Positions 50,853-60,021 are shown, counted from the first letter of the stretch. The stretch: 64,000 bases of DNA from Candidatus Puniceispirillum sp. (GCA_013822015.1 PNJU01000007.1:62001-126000), one strand, 5' to 3'. A program made the numbers and translations. The notes: a model not told the origin generated them from the letters alone.

Positions 50853-51019
50853 TGCTTTTATGCGGCCTTGCCCTGGGCGCTATCATCGGGGCTGCGTGTC
50901 GGTGGTTTGATTTGCCTTTGCCGTCTCCACCAACCTTGACGGGTGCCCTTTTGGTCCTCACCATGACCATGGGGTATGTCTTACACGATCCCCTCATTGA
51001 TTTCATGGGGCGCATGTAA
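50849..51019 (+). CDS. XapX-domain small membrane protein 2
   Basis: 56 residues, ATG at 50849 overlapping the previous stop (ATGA), stop at 51017-51019. It repeats the neighbour's plan: LCGLALGAIIGAACRWFDL, then LPSPPTLTGALLVLTMTMGYV against CPPVLEGALLVLSMTLGYV. The two are tandem paralogues, probably partners in the membrane. Converges with the dehydrogenase gene 17 bases away. Confidence 0.65.
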   Translation: MMLLCGLALGAIIGAACRWFDLPLPSPPTLTGALLVLTMTMGYVLHDPLIDFMGRM

Positions 51020-51036
51020 GTCGGGGCTTAAGAGAA

Positions 51037-52056
51037 TCAATCGGGTGCGTCGCAAACAACAATCTTACCGATTCCCGTGCCACTTTCCACAAGGGCGTGG
51101 GCAACCTTAAGAGTCTGCGCGTTAATGGGCGAAAGCGTCTGGGTGAGGGTCGTACGCAAAAGACCTGCGTCCAAGAGTGCTGAAACCTCATTTAAAATGT
51201 GATGCTGCCTCATCATATCGGGCGTTTGATAAAGGGAGCGCGTGAACATAAACTCCCAACTCACACTCACGGACTTGCGCTTAAAGGGCACAATATCCAA
51301 CACCTCAGGATCATCAATGAGCGCAAAGGATCCTTGGGGCGCGATACACTCAACAATACCCGCAAGATGCTTCCCCGTCGCCGTTAAACCCGCGATGTAG
51401 GCCACTTGATCGATACCAACTTCGGCAAGCCCCTGCTTCAACCCTTTGTGATGATCAATGACATGGTCCGCTCCCATTTCTCTGGCCCAAGCGGCACTTT
51501 GGGGACGCGAGGCGGTGGCCACAACCCTCAGACCCGTGAGCCTTTTGGCCAGCTGGATCAAAATAGAGCCCACACCCCCTGCCCCGTTAATGATGAGGAG
51601 TGTCTCACCATGGGACTTCACCCCGTAAGGCACGCGCAAACGGTCAAACAAAAGCTCCCACGCGGTCAGAGACGTCAGCGGCATGGCAGCGCTCTCGGCC
51701 CAGGTGAGGGAGCGTGGTTTGCGCCCCACGAGGCGTGCATCAATGGCATGGAACTGACTGTTGGAGCCGGGACGGCGCCAATCTCCCGCATAGAAAACCT
51801 CGTCCCCAGGACTAAAGAGCGTCACCTGGTCGCCCACCTCCACAACCACGCCTGCCGCGTCAAACCCAAGCACCTTCGCTTGTCCCTCCTCTGGTACCAT
51901 GGAGGCGCGCAGCTTATAGTCTACGGGATTGACCGAGACCGCCTTCACCTCCACGAGCAGATCATAGGGACCCAGCGCCGGCAAGGGCAGTTCCAGATCC
52001 ACCAGTGCGTCCTCCCGGTCAATGGAGCCGGGCGCGTTATATCCAACAGCTTTCAT
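51037..52056 (-). CDS. Zinc-type alcohol dehydrogenase-like quinone oxidoreductase (MDR family)
   Basis: 339 residues. GroES-like N-terminal part: LLVEVKAVSVNPVDYKLR and VLGFDAAGVVVEVGDQV. Rossmann part: INGAGGVGSILIQLAKRL then VVATASRPQSAAWAREMGADHVIDH. The catalytic-zinc Cys/His set of true alcohol dehydrogenases is absent, as in the ZTA1/quinone-reductase-like TIGR02817 group. NADPH-dependent reduction of quinones or enals is the family role. It starts three bases after the upstream secreted-protein gene. Confidence 0.87.
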   Translation of the reverse strand: MKAVGYNAPGSIDREDALVDLELPLPALGPYDLLVEVKAVSVNPVDYKLRASMVPEEGQAKVLGFDAAGVVVEVGDQVTLFSPGDEVFYAGDWRRPGSNSQFHAIDARLVGRKPRSLTWAESAAMPLTSLTAWELLFDRLRVPYGVKSHGETLLIINGAGGVGSILIQLAKRLTGLRVVATASRPQSAAWAREMGADHVIDHHKGLKQGLAEVGIDQVAYIAGLTATGKHLAGIVECIAPQGSFALIDDPEVLDIVPFKRKSVSVSWEFMFTRSLYQTPDMMRQHHILNEVSALLDAGLLRTTLTQTLSPINAQTLKVAHALVESGTGIGKIVVCDAPD

Positions 52057-52059
52057 ATC

Positions 52060-52659
52060 TTACGCATCTCCATGGGGCAGCGCATGAGGATCGGACCCGT
52101 GCGCTTGTGACTTCACGCGACTGAGCAATGGCACGCTCATATCCGCAAAAGAAAGACTCTGGCCACGTGTGTGATCCATCTGGGTTAAAATGTACTGGTA
52201 GCCTGGTGCGCAAGGGGTACTCTGGCGAGCGTCGCACGTAATCTCACGGACTTGCTCCAAGATCTGCTCTACCTGTACTTCGAAGGGATTTAGATGCTCA
52301 TCCAACCCCCTCGGCCTTCCCTCGTATCCTGTCCATAAGGGCACAGGTCCACTCCATAAGGGAGCTCTGCTAGGCAGGTCATCTATGGTCACGAGAAGTT
52401 GTTGAAACTGTTCCTGAATAGACAGGCCGCCCTCCATGTGCGCAAGCGCAGCCTTATGCGCCTCCTTGGCCCTTTTTGAAAGATCTTCAAGAATCGCTGG
52501 GTCAACCATACCCACGCGCGCCAAAAGATCCAACGCCGACGGCCCAGGGGCAGTATGGGCAGATACTGGCACGAGGGGAACGTCTTGGGGGTCGCAACCA
52601 TAGGCACGACCCACCCAACACACTATAAACATGACGGTCATTACGGATATTTTATTCAT
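52060..52659 (-). CDS. Secreted protein of unknown function
   Basis: 199 residues from the ATG at 52659 with AAAGGAC upstream. Signal peptide about 21 residues ending RAYG before CDPQDV. The mature part is helical: ALDLLARVGMVDPAILEDLSKR split by a turn, EAHKAALAHMEGGLSIQEQFQQLL, then FEVQVEQILEQVREITCD. No known domain. Reads into the dehydrogenase gene with a three-base gap, so the two share a transcript; the reason is not clear. Confidence 0.65.
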   Translation of the reverse strand: MNKISVMTVMFIVCWVGRAYGCDPQDVPLVPVSAHTAPGPSALDLLARVGMVDPAILEDLSKRAKEAHKAALAHMEGGLSIQEQFQQLLVTIDDLPSRAPLWSGPVPLWTGYEGRPRGLDEHLNPFEVQVEQILEQVREITCDARQSTPCAPGYQYILTQMDHTRGQSLSFADMSVPLLSRVKSQAHGSDPHALPHGDA

Positions 52660-52831
52660 GTCCTTTGCCCCTTTTCTCAGTGTAGCCTCGCCAGGTCATC
52701 ATTTTTTGAGTGCACCCGCGAGATTTCTGCGCCCAATAAAAGACATAGCACTTGGGCGCTTTGATGATTCCTTACCCTCCCTGCCACGTTTCAGAAGGGA
52801 TTTTGTCCCTCCTCAAAGCTTTTTAACGGGT

Positions 52832-53254
52832 CTAATGGTCTTGGGAGGCGCCTGTGTCACCAAAACGCGCCGCGCGTTCTGCCCTGGCGCGCTCCAGGGC
52901 GGTCGTCCTAAATATAAGAGACTTTTGCGCGTCTTCAACCAACAAGTGACTCGCCTCAATTTGCCACCCGCTTGTTGGCAGAATTTTGGCGTACCAGGGT
53001 TGACCAGTCAGTGCTGTGTATTTGTTTTGTTCCTCCTCAAGGATTGCAAGACCCTCGGCAACGGCGCGCTCACACGACATGATCTTATCTTGTAGGTCCT
53101 GAGGGGTTGCCGCAGCGCTCGCCGCCGCTGCCCTTGCCTGGGCATGGTCAACATCTCGCTCTGACCCGTCCGAGCCGTAGGCACCACTCAACAAACAAAC
53201 GCCCATAAGACAAAGGGCCAGATATCTTTTACGCATAAACGCATGCCTTTCCAT
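52832..53254 (-). CDS. Small secreted protein of unknown function
   Basis: 140 residues if it starts at the ATG at 53254, which overlaps the stop of the previous gene (TAATG). The ATG at 53236 gives a cleaner signal peptide (MRKRYLALCLMGVCLLSGAYG, one residue past the display limit when joined). The mature part is Ala-rich and helical, with AQARAAAASAAAT and ALERARAERAARFG. No domain recognised. Coupled to 53254-53925. Confidence 0.6.
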   Translation of the reverse strand: MERHAFMRKRYLALCLMGVCLLSGAYGSDGSERDVDHAQARAAAASAAATPQDLQDKIMSCERAVAEGLAILEEEQNKYTALTGQPWYAKILPTSGWQIEASHLLVEDAQKSLIFRTTALERARAERAARFGDTGASQDH

Positions 53255-53925
53255 TATAGGATCTCTTTCACTTTTTGTGCCTGAGCCATCATCTGGGCCG
53301 GGTCAAAACGCTTATCTTGGAGAAGAATCCGCTCGAAACCATACATTTCTTTTCCACCGGACTTCACTTTCCTTGTACCCCCCAGGCCAATCATCCTTGA
53401 AAGGAAGTCAACAAGATCTCCCCCTTTGCCGGCCGTCACATCAAGCAGCCCCTCAAAAAGGCGCCAGTTTGCCGCGAGGTGTTTTTGATAAGCTTCGTTG
53501 TTGTTGAGGTCTGCGTGGTGGCTTTGCATGTCGTGTGCCAGATCCCGGTAGAACACGGCCTCAGCCTCAATGGTCAGGAACGTACGAACATAGGTCTTAA
53601 GCACCTCACTCCCCAGATAAATGTCACGGTCTTCTTGCCGTATACCACGCCACAGATCTTTCAAAAGACGCTCCTTAAGAAACGTCTCCACGGCGTCCCC
53701 CTTCAGGCGCACAGTCACATGGAAGCGTGACAGGTTGTAGTCATGCTTTTTGAGATCTTCCATACCGATTGTATGTGTGAGTGTGTGAATGTCAGGCGTT
53801 CTGGTGATGTCCGCCTCATAAGGTAGTTCCTGTGACGCAAACGCACCCGATGTGATGCCCAACATCAACAACGTGACTTGGAAAAATCTTTTTAAAAACA
53901 ATGACGCACTTTTTGTATAGGACAT
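53254..53925 (-). CDS. Secreted protein of unknown function
   Basis: 223 residues. Signal peptide about 30 residues with TLLMLGITSGAFA before SQELPY. The mature part has HDYNLSRFHVTVRLKGDAVETFL, LKDLWRGIRQEDRDIYLG split at a turn, and VRTFLTIEAEAVFYRDLAHDM. It ends in a helix, DPAQMMAQAQKVKEIL. No family recognised. Lies between the F-box gene and 52832, same strand. Confidence 0.65.
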   Translation of the reverse strand: MSYTKSASLFLKRFFQVTLLMLGITSGAFASQELPYEADITRTPDIHTLTHTIGMEDLKKHDYNLSRFHVTVRLKGDAVETFLKERLLKDLWRGIRQEDRDIYLGSEVLKTYVRTFLTIEAEAVFYRDLAHDMQSHHADLNNNEAYQKHLAANWRLFEGLLDVTAGKGGDLVDFLSRMIGLGGTRKVKSGGKEMYGFERILLQDKRFDPAQMMAQAQKVKEIL

Positions 53926-54013
53926 ACATGATGGCCCCCGTTGAAATTTTTCCCTTCAACTCTAGCACCGACTTGACAGTCTTTAAAAGAACGCTTTTAA
54001 AACCCTAAGCCAT

Positions 54014-56266
54014 TCACCGAAACAGCTCAAAGGCAAGCGCTTGTGAGTTTGGGTCCTCCATGGACGCAAGCCCATCGATGTCTTCAAATAGCGTGACCTT
54101 TTGCGCGTCGGGCGCAAGGGCGCTTTGCTTGATCCGCGTCATGATCTGTTCTCGAAGGGTCTGGTCTTGAATGCGTCCTAAGTTTGTAATGGTTTTTTTC
54201 ACATCCTCGTGGCTGATAACCCCGCCTAAGGTAACTCCATCGAGAAAACTCTGGTCCAGAAGTCGGTAAATATGATCTTGCACGCTTTGTGTTTGGACCT
54301 GCAACAAACCCTGCCACACAGAGCTTGCCAATGACGCGCGGTGCTCCTGGGGAGTCAAGCCGTCAGTCAGTTCGAAAAGGTGTGGCAACACCACACGCGC
54401 GTGCTGGCGTCTGGCTTCGTCACCAGGAATCTGGGACAGACCCAACAAAAGATCCTTCAACACATAAATAGAATTTGGGGATGGCTCACCCGCAACCATG
54501 GGCGGCAGGGGGGCCAGAATCCTGGTGATTCCCCCTTTCAAGAGTGGAGCAATTTTAAGTGCCGCCTCTTCTCCTTCGAGGGTCAATAGTCCAGCCATGA
54601 TCAAAATCGGCCAAATGGGATCTTGGGTTTCTTTAGCCAGCGCCGATATGTCCACCGCGTGAAGAAGCTTGTAGCCGCGCGTGTCAGGGTCGTACAACGA
54701 TATGTCTATGGCTCCTCTCTTGTCCGCGACAGCGCCTGCTGGAATTTTTAGACGCGCCTGCTGCAAATAACCTAAGACTTGTTTCCTCACCTTGTCGGTT
54801 TTATAGTGGCCCAGTTTTCCAAAAACCTTGGCGAATGTGTCCTGATCGTATCGCATCTCGCCCGTTTGCGCTTCTTTCGCAAAGAGCCTCAAGGTGTTTG
54901 TATTCAAAAATGCGGCCATCCCCAGGGGGATCTCACTTTCAAACGGGTATGGCCGCGCAAAACGCTTTAGGATCAGGTACAAAGAGGTATGATCGATTGT
55001 TGTGCGTGATAGCTTCCTCAGGTCCAGTGTTGTCAAAAGTGAACGCAAGCGTCCACTGCCATCGTTCACGAGCTGTGTCACCAGATCATCCAAGATATTC
55101 TCCACAATGTTTCCTTGGGCATTTTGCGCGAGGATGAGCATATCAGAAGTCAAAAAGTCAGCGACCTCGGCCCGCTCCGAGGGCACCACGTTTGCAAAGG
55201 CATGCATGAGGGCATTGAGGGCCCCCTGGGTGTGAAAATCCCGTGTGATTCTGGGATTCAACGCTGAAAAAAGCTCGGCCCTTTGCGCTTTACTGCCCAG
55301 AGCCCGCAACCACCCCACGTGAAGATCCACCGCCGCTGGCAAATCCACAGGCGCATACCTGTTGTAGATATCGGTTTTCACAAACAGCAATTCTAGATGG
55401 CGCCTGAGACGATTTTCTCCATCCTTAATAGCTAAAAAGAAAGAAAAGTCGTTTTCATACTCGGTCAGTTTTTGCTTCTCAACATTCCCCAGCTTTTGAA
55501 AATAAGGGGTCTTTGTAAAAGCGCGCCATAGACCCTCAAGGGACTCTATATGCACATGGGGTGGCACACCTTTTGTCATGAGCTCATGCACCTGAGCGTC
55601 TGTCTCAAGGGTTAAAGTGGCCCTTGCGCCTTCTGGCAAATGGCGCAAGTTCCCCGGATCCATGAAGTAAAGCTCTCCCCCTTTAAAAATAGTACCGGGA
55701 GGAAACTTGTGCTTGAGCGCCTCCAAAAGATCTACCCACCCTGTTAAAGCCACCGCCTTGTTATTGCTGAACTCAGGGTCATCTGGCATGCCCGCTAAGA
55801 ATTCTGCCACACGAGAGGTTGAGACTCTTGAGGTTGAGACTTTTAATGGCACATGTTCATCGACAATATTTTTTGCTTGTCGGCTCACAAGGCGCACCGC
55901 GGTGGGCTTTTCAAGATACGTAAAAATATTTGCGAGCACCTCGTTGGGTAAGAGCCCCAGGTCCCCAAGGCCCGGATTATCCTTTACCATGGGCACAACC
56001 GCGGAAGCTCCCGTTCGGATAGAGCCCTGGGTGGAGGATTCTAAAGGAGCCTGAATAACACCGGTTCTGTGCCTTTTAATCCCATCTCCCCTTGGTTCAT
56101 CCAGGGCGCGTTTGGATTTTTTAGCGCCAGAGACGCGCGCCTCCTTGGGAGCTGGCGCCTGGCGCTGACCTCTATCCTCGCCTTCAAAGGCGCTGGCAAA
56201 GGATGGTGACAAATTGGCAAAGCTTGCGGCCAAAAATGAAACACCAAGGAGAATACGTTTTTTCAT
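54014..56266 (-). CDS. Secreted F-box protein with helical repeats
   Basis: 750 residues. Signal peptide of about 26 residues (LLGVSFLAASFANLSPSFAS). A basic bipartite cluster follows, AKKSKRALDEPRG and IKRHR (49-67). Residues 104-139 are an F-box: LLPNEVLANIFTYLEKPTA, VRLVSRQAKNIVDEHVP, with the LP-E-L-IF-L pattern that binds Skp1. The remaining 600 residues are helical and contain HEAT-like or armadillo-like stretches with no known match. In eukaryotes the F-box links substrates to the SCF ubiquitin ligase, so a bacterial protein with one is probably delivered to the host. GTG three bases upstream of the ATG is also open. Confidence 0.8.
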   Translation of the reverse strand: MKKRILLGVSFLAASFANLSPSFASAFEGEDRGQRQAPAPKEARVSGAKKSKRALDEPRGDGIKRHRTGVIQAPLESSTQGSIRTGASAVVPMVKDNPGLGDLGLLPNEVLANIFTYLEKPTAVRLVSRQAKNIVDEHVPLKVSTSRVSTSRVAEFLAGMPDDPEFSNNKAVALTGWVDLLEALKHKFPPGTIFKGGELYFMDPGNLRHLPEGARATLTLETDAQVHELMTKGVPPHVHIESLEGLWRAFTKTPYFQKLGNVEKQKLTEYENDFSFFLAIKDGENRLRRHLELLFVKTDIYNRYAPVDLPAAVDLHVGWLRALGSKAQRAELFSALNPRITRDFHTQGALNALMHAFANVVPSERAEVADFLTSDMLILAQNAQGNIVENILDDLVTQLVNDGSGRLRSLLTTLDLRKLSRTTIDHTSLYLILKRFARPYPFESEIPLGMAAFLNTNTLRLFAKEAQTGEMRYDQDTFAKVFGKLGHYKTDKVRKQVLGYLQQARLKIPAGAVADKRGAIDISLYDPDTRGYKLLHAVDISALAKETQDPIWPILIMAGLLTLEGEEAALKIAPLLKGGITRILAPLPPMVAGEPSPNSIYVLKDLLLGLSQIPGDEARRQHARVVLPHLFELTDGLTPQEHRASLASSVWQGLLQVQTQSVQDHIYRLLDQSFLDGVTLGGVISHEDVKKTITNLGRIQDQTLREQIMTRIKQSALAPDAQKVTLFEDIDGLASMEDPNSQALAFELFR

Positions 56267-56286
56267 CACGTGGACCCTATTTTGAC

Positions 56287-56292
56287 ATTATA
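56287..56292 (-). promoter_or_regulatory. -10 box of the F-box gene
   Basis: TATAAT on the minus strand, 20 bases before the start codon. No good -35 at the usual distance. Confidence 0.4.
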
Positions 56293-56538
56293 GACCCATT
56301 ATTACATACATATGTTAACGATCACTGAACTTGATAACTGATTTACACTTTATATATTTCTGTAAATTCTCAAACGATTTCACTAAATTCCTTTTTCATT
56401 AAATCTTGCCTGTTTTGACATTTTGTATTCTTGGGTCACAAGACCCTTGTCACACACAAAATGGATATGCGTTTTCCTTGCAAAATGCCATGGATTATGT
56501 GTATAAAGCGACGCGTGTTTTTAAGTTTTTCTTTTCCC

Positions 56539-57531
56539 ATGACTTTGCGTGTTGCCCATTTTGATCTTGAGAGTCCAGTTCTTTTGGCGCCTTGCTCAGG
56601 TGTCACGGACCTTCCCTTTCGCCGCGTTGTCAAGCGCCTGGGCGCGGGACTTGTGTTTTCTGAGATGATTGCCTCCCAGGCCATGGTGCGTGACAGCCGC
56701 CGCACCATGAAGATGGTATCCAAGTGCCCGACGGAACGCCCCATGGCGGTACAGCTGGCTGGGTGCGAGCCCGAGGTGATGGCCCAAGCGGCCAAACTCA
56801 ACGAAGATTTGGGCGCCGATATTATCGACATTAATATGGGGTGCCCGGCCAAGAAAGTCGTCAACGGCTGGGCTGGCAGCGCGCTCATGAAGGACGAAGA
56901 GCTCGCAACCAAAATTATCGAGGCAACGGTCAAGGCCGTCAAAATCCCCGTGACACTCAAAATGCGCACGGGCTGGGATGACACCAACCGCAACGCGCCG
57001 CGCTTAGCGCGCATTGCCCAGGACGCTGGCATCCAAATGATCACGGTCCATGGCCGCACCCGCTGCCAGCTGTATAACGGCAAGGCGGACTGGGCTTTTA
57101 TCTCCCAGGTCAAGGACGCCGTCAGCATTCCCGTCATCGGTAACGGGGACGTGGTGCGTGTTGAGGACGCAGCTGAGCTTTTGCGCCTATCGCACGCCGA
57201 TGGCGTGATGATTGGGCGCGGCAGCTATGGCCGACCTTGGTTTTTGGCACAAGTGGATCATTACCTGCGCACGGGCGAGCACTTGCCAGACCCCACCCTT
57301 GAGACGCAAAAAGCCATTGCCTTGGCCCATTTCTGGGACATGGTGGAGCACCACGGTGCCTATCAGGGCACAAGACATGCCCGCAAGCATCTGTCCTGGT
57401 ACAGCAAGGGATTCACTGGTTCGGCGGAATTTCGTGTAAAAATCAACCAACTGGAGGATCCACAAGAGATTGCGGATTTTGTCAGCGCGTTCTATGATGG
57501 CCAAATGACGCAAAACGAGCACAGGGCCTAA
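56539..57531 (+). CDS. dusB: tRNA-dihydrouridine synthase DusB
   Basis: Flavin-dependent reduction of U17-type positions in tRNA. 330 residues from the ATG at 56539 ([10 protein letters not shown]); open codons go back to 56431 but are not family-like. [16 protein letters not shown], then [35 protein letters not shown] (catalytic Cys), [32 protein letters not shown] and [14 protein letters not shown] are all present. It opens the ntr locus; six bases separate it from the Fis-type gene. Confidence 0.93.
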   Translation: MTLRVAHFDLESPVLLAPCSGVTDLPFRRVVKRLGAGLVFSEMIASQAMVRDSRRTMKMVSKCPTERPMAVQLAGCEPEVMAQAAKLNEDLGADIIDINMGCPAKKVVNGWAGSALMKDEELATKIIEATVKAVKIPVTLKMRTGWDDTNRNAPRLARIAQDAGIQMITVHGRTRCQLYNGKADWAFISQVKDAVSIPVIGNGDVVRVEDAAELLRLSHADGVMIGRGSYGRPWFLAQVDHYLRTGEHLPDPTLETQKAIALAHFWDMVEHHGAYQGTRHARKHLSWYSKGFTGSAEFRVKINQLEDPQEIADFVSAFYDGQMTQNEHRA

Positions 57532-57536
57532 CCACC

Positions 57537-57794
57537 ATGAAACAAGCTGTCACCTCTTTGATTTCGGGCATCAGTCTTTCCAAGCTAGTGGAAGGAAAGC
57601 TGAGCCAATACCTCGAAGCATTGGGGGGAGACCTTGGCGGCGAGCTCTATGACCGGGTCATGAAAGAGGTCGAGCGCCCTCTCATTGATTTGGCTCTCCA
57701 GGTATGCCGCGGCAACAAAGTGCGCACGGCCGCCCTATTGGGGATCAGCCGCAATACCCTCAAACGCAAAATGGGCGAGCTGGGTCTTGCCTGA
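57537..57794 (+). CDS. Stand-alone Fis-type DNA-binding protein (NtrC C-terminal domain remnant)
   Basis: 85 residues from the ATG at 57537. The second half is a Fis/NtrC helix-turn-helix: LYDRVMKEVERPLIDLAL, then GNKVRTAALLGISRNTLKRKM. This closely follows the C-terminal end of alphaproteobacterial NtrC (EVERPLI then RGN-K-A-LLG-NRNTLRKK). The gene sits exactly where ntrB and ntrC lie between dusB and ntrY in free-living alphaproteobacteria. No receiver or AAA+ part precedes it. It overlaps ntrY by eight bases. Its plan is that of gammaproteobacterial Fis, also encoded next to dusB. Confidence 0.85.
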   Translation: MKQAVTSLISGISLSKLVEGKLSQYLEALGGDLGGELYDRVMKEVERPLIDLALQVCRGNKVRTAALLGISRNTLKRKMGELGLA

Positions 57795-60021
57795 TACCCT
57801 TGCCACAAAACCTTCCTCATTTTTTGCCTTCTTGGACCGAGCAACCAAGTGGCTTCAGGAGGAGCGTTATAGCAAACGGGTTTTTTCTTGTCTTTTAATG
57901 TTGGCGGCCCTTGCGGCGACCGCGTCCTATCTTGTGTTCTTTCGCACAGACCTACTTGGCAAAGACACGCGCCTTGCGCTGATCCTTCTTAATGTTGATC
58001 TTATCCTGCTTCTTTTATTTGCGGTCCTTGTGGCTGCCCGTTTGGTGCGTGTGTGGAGTGACCGAAAACGCGCGGGCACGCCATCGCGTTTACACCTTAA
58101 TCTGGTGCTTCTTTTCAGTATATTGACCATCACGCCCGCCATTGTGGTCACGATTTTGTCGGGCATATTCTTCAATGTGGGCGTCAATGGCTGGTTCAGC
58201 CAGCGCGTGGCCACCGCGTTAGAGGAATCCACGGCTGTTGCCGAGGCTTACTTAAGCGAACACAAAAAGGTCATTGGGGAAAGTGTGGAAGGGCTTGCCC
58301 ATATTATGGCCCAGCAAATGCCGCAACTCCTTCAAAATCAGGCGTTTTTCAACCATGCCCTCGACGTTTACGCCGAGATGCGGGGACTGAGCGAGATGAT
58401 TGTCTTCGACCAAAGCCAGGTGCTGGCCCGGTCCCAACTAAGCTTCTCCTTGCAGTTTGAGCATATTGCCCCTGACGCTCTGGAGCGCGCCCGGCAAGGC
58501 GTTGTAATCCTTGCATCCTCCTCAGGGGACCGCGTGCGGGCCCTGCGCCAAATCCCAGGCACTCCAGCCTTCGTTTTAGCAGGCCGTTTTGTGGACTCCC
58601 ACGTCTCCCGGCGCATCGCGACGGTGCAAGAGGCCGTGGGCGAGTACCGTCAGGTGGAAGCGCAGCTGAGCAAGTTCAGCATGATTTTTGTGCAGATCTT
58701 CCTTGTGACGTGTCTCCTGCTGCTTTTTGCCGCCATTTGGGTGGGGCTGACCTTTGCCACACGCTTAGCGCGCCCCATTGAGGCCCTTATTGACGCCGCC
58801 GACAAGGTGCGTGAGGGCAATTGGTCCGTTCAGGTCGCAGAAGATATTTCCGCAAGCGAGGTAGGCACCTTGTCCCGCGCCTTTAACCGCATGACCAGCG
58901 AGCTTGAGTCGCAAAAAAAGGCCCTTACGGAGGTGAACCATCAGCTGGACCTACGCAGGCGTTTCATGGAAGACGTGCTAGCGGGTGTGACAGCCGGCGT
59001 TATCAACACGTCCCTCAAGGGCACCGTGCGTCTGTTTAACCCCTCTGCTTCTGAGATTCTGGGTCCCGATCGTCCTTTGGAAAAGGGCCGCACCCTGGCA
59101 AAGATGTTCCCAGAACTTGACGCCTTCTTAAAAGAAGCCCACCAGAGTGCCCAGGACCATCATCAAGGGCAGATTACCTTTGCCCGCCAGGGCGTTTCTC
59201 GCACCCTGGTGGTGCGTGTGGTGGCCGAGCACGGCCAAGGCTACATCATCACCTTCGATGACATCACAAACCTTGTGAACGCACAAAAGAAGGCCGCCTG
59301 GGCCGATGTGGCCAGACGCCTGGCCCATGAGATCAAGAATCCCTTAACGCCCATCCAGCTTTCGGCGGAACGCCTGCAGCGCAAGTATTTGGCCGAGATC
59401 ACCAGCAACCCCGATAACTTTAAGACCTGCATTGCCACCATCATCCGACAGGTTGAGCAAATCGGACACCTGGTCAGCGAATTCTCCACCTTTGCCCGGA
59501 TGCCGGCACCTGTTGTGGTGCGCGAAAACTTGGTGGAGCTTGTCCGCCAAGCCATGTTTCTCCAACAAGAGGCACACCCCACTCTTGCCTTTGACCTTGA
59601 CCTTTCCCATGACAAGATCACCGTTGAGGCAGACCCCAATCAGCTGACACAGGTCATGACAAATTTGCTCCTTAACGCCGCGGAAGCTGTGACCGAACGC
59701 GTCAAAAAAGGGCTTTATCCCGAAAGACCCGCGCGCGTTCAAGCTACGTTGTCGTGCGCACAGGACGCCCTCACCATTATTGTTGACGACACGGGCGAAG
59801 GATTCCCCGTCCAAGACCGAGAGCTTCTCATGGAGCCCTATATGACAAGCCGCGTGCGTGGATCTGGTCTTGGCCTTGCCATTGCACGTAAAATCGTTAC
59901 AGACCATGGGGGGAGTGTCGCCCTTCTTGATAGTCCGCTGGGGGGGGCGCGCGTACGGCTTGTATTCCCCCGCAGCATGGTTGTAGAGTGTGAGAGTAAC
60001 AAACTTAAAGGAACGCTATGA
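57787..60021 (+). CDS. ntrY: Sensor histidine kinase NtrY
   Basis: 744 residues from a TTG at 57787 overlapping the Fis-type gene; no ATG is placed as well. Three or four membrane helices in the first 120 residues (SCLLMLAALAATASYLVFF, LILLNVDLILLLLFAVLVAA, VLLFSILTITPAIVV), a periplasmic loop and another helix near 300. HAMP (about 318-370), PAS (about 385-500), phosphoacceptor His514 in RLAHEIKNPLTPIQL, and ATPase motifs DDTGEGFP and GSGLGLAIARKI. Senses envelope or redox/nitrogen status in relatives. Overlaps ntrX by four bases. Confidence 0.92.
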   Translation: MPDTLATKPSSFFAFLDRATKWLQEERYSKRVFSCLLMLAALAATASYLVFFRTDLLGKDTRLALILLNVDLILLLLFAVLVAARLVRVWSDRKRAGTPSRLHLNLVLLFSILTITPAIVVTILSGIFFNVGVNGWFSQRVATALEESTAVAEAYLSEHKKVIGESVEGLAHIMAQQMPQLLQNQAFFNHALDVYAEMRGLSEMIVFDQSQVLARSQLSFSLQFEHIAPDALERARQGVVILASSSGDRVRALRQIPGTPAFVLAGRFVDSHVSRRIATVQEAVGEYRQVEAQLSKFSMIFVQIFLVTCLLLLFAAIWVGLTFATRLARPIEALIDAADKVREGNWSVQVAEDISASEVGTLSRAFNRMTSELESQKKALTEVNHQLDLRRRFMEDVLAGVTAGVINTSLKGTVRLFNPSASEILGPDRPLEKGRTLAKMFPELDAFLKEAHQSAQDHHQGQITFARQGVSRTLVVRVVAEHGQGYIITFDDITNLVNAQKKAAWADVARRLAHEIKNPLTPIQLSAERLQRKYLAEITSNPDNFKTCIATIIRQVEQIGHLVSEFSTFARMPAPVVVRENLVELVRQAMFLQQEAHPTLAFDLDLSHDKITVEADPNQLTQVMTNLLLNAAEAVTERVKKGLYPERPARVQATLSCAQDALTIIVDDTGEGFPVQDRELLMEPYMTSRVRGSGLGLAIARKIVTDHGGSVALLDSPLGGARVRLVFPRSMVVECESNKLKGTL

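Noticed and set aside
52631-53095. 154-codon plus-strand frame across the 52660-52831 gap
   Set aside because: Runs antisense into the secreted-protein gene at 52832; no convincing ribosome-binding site or domain.
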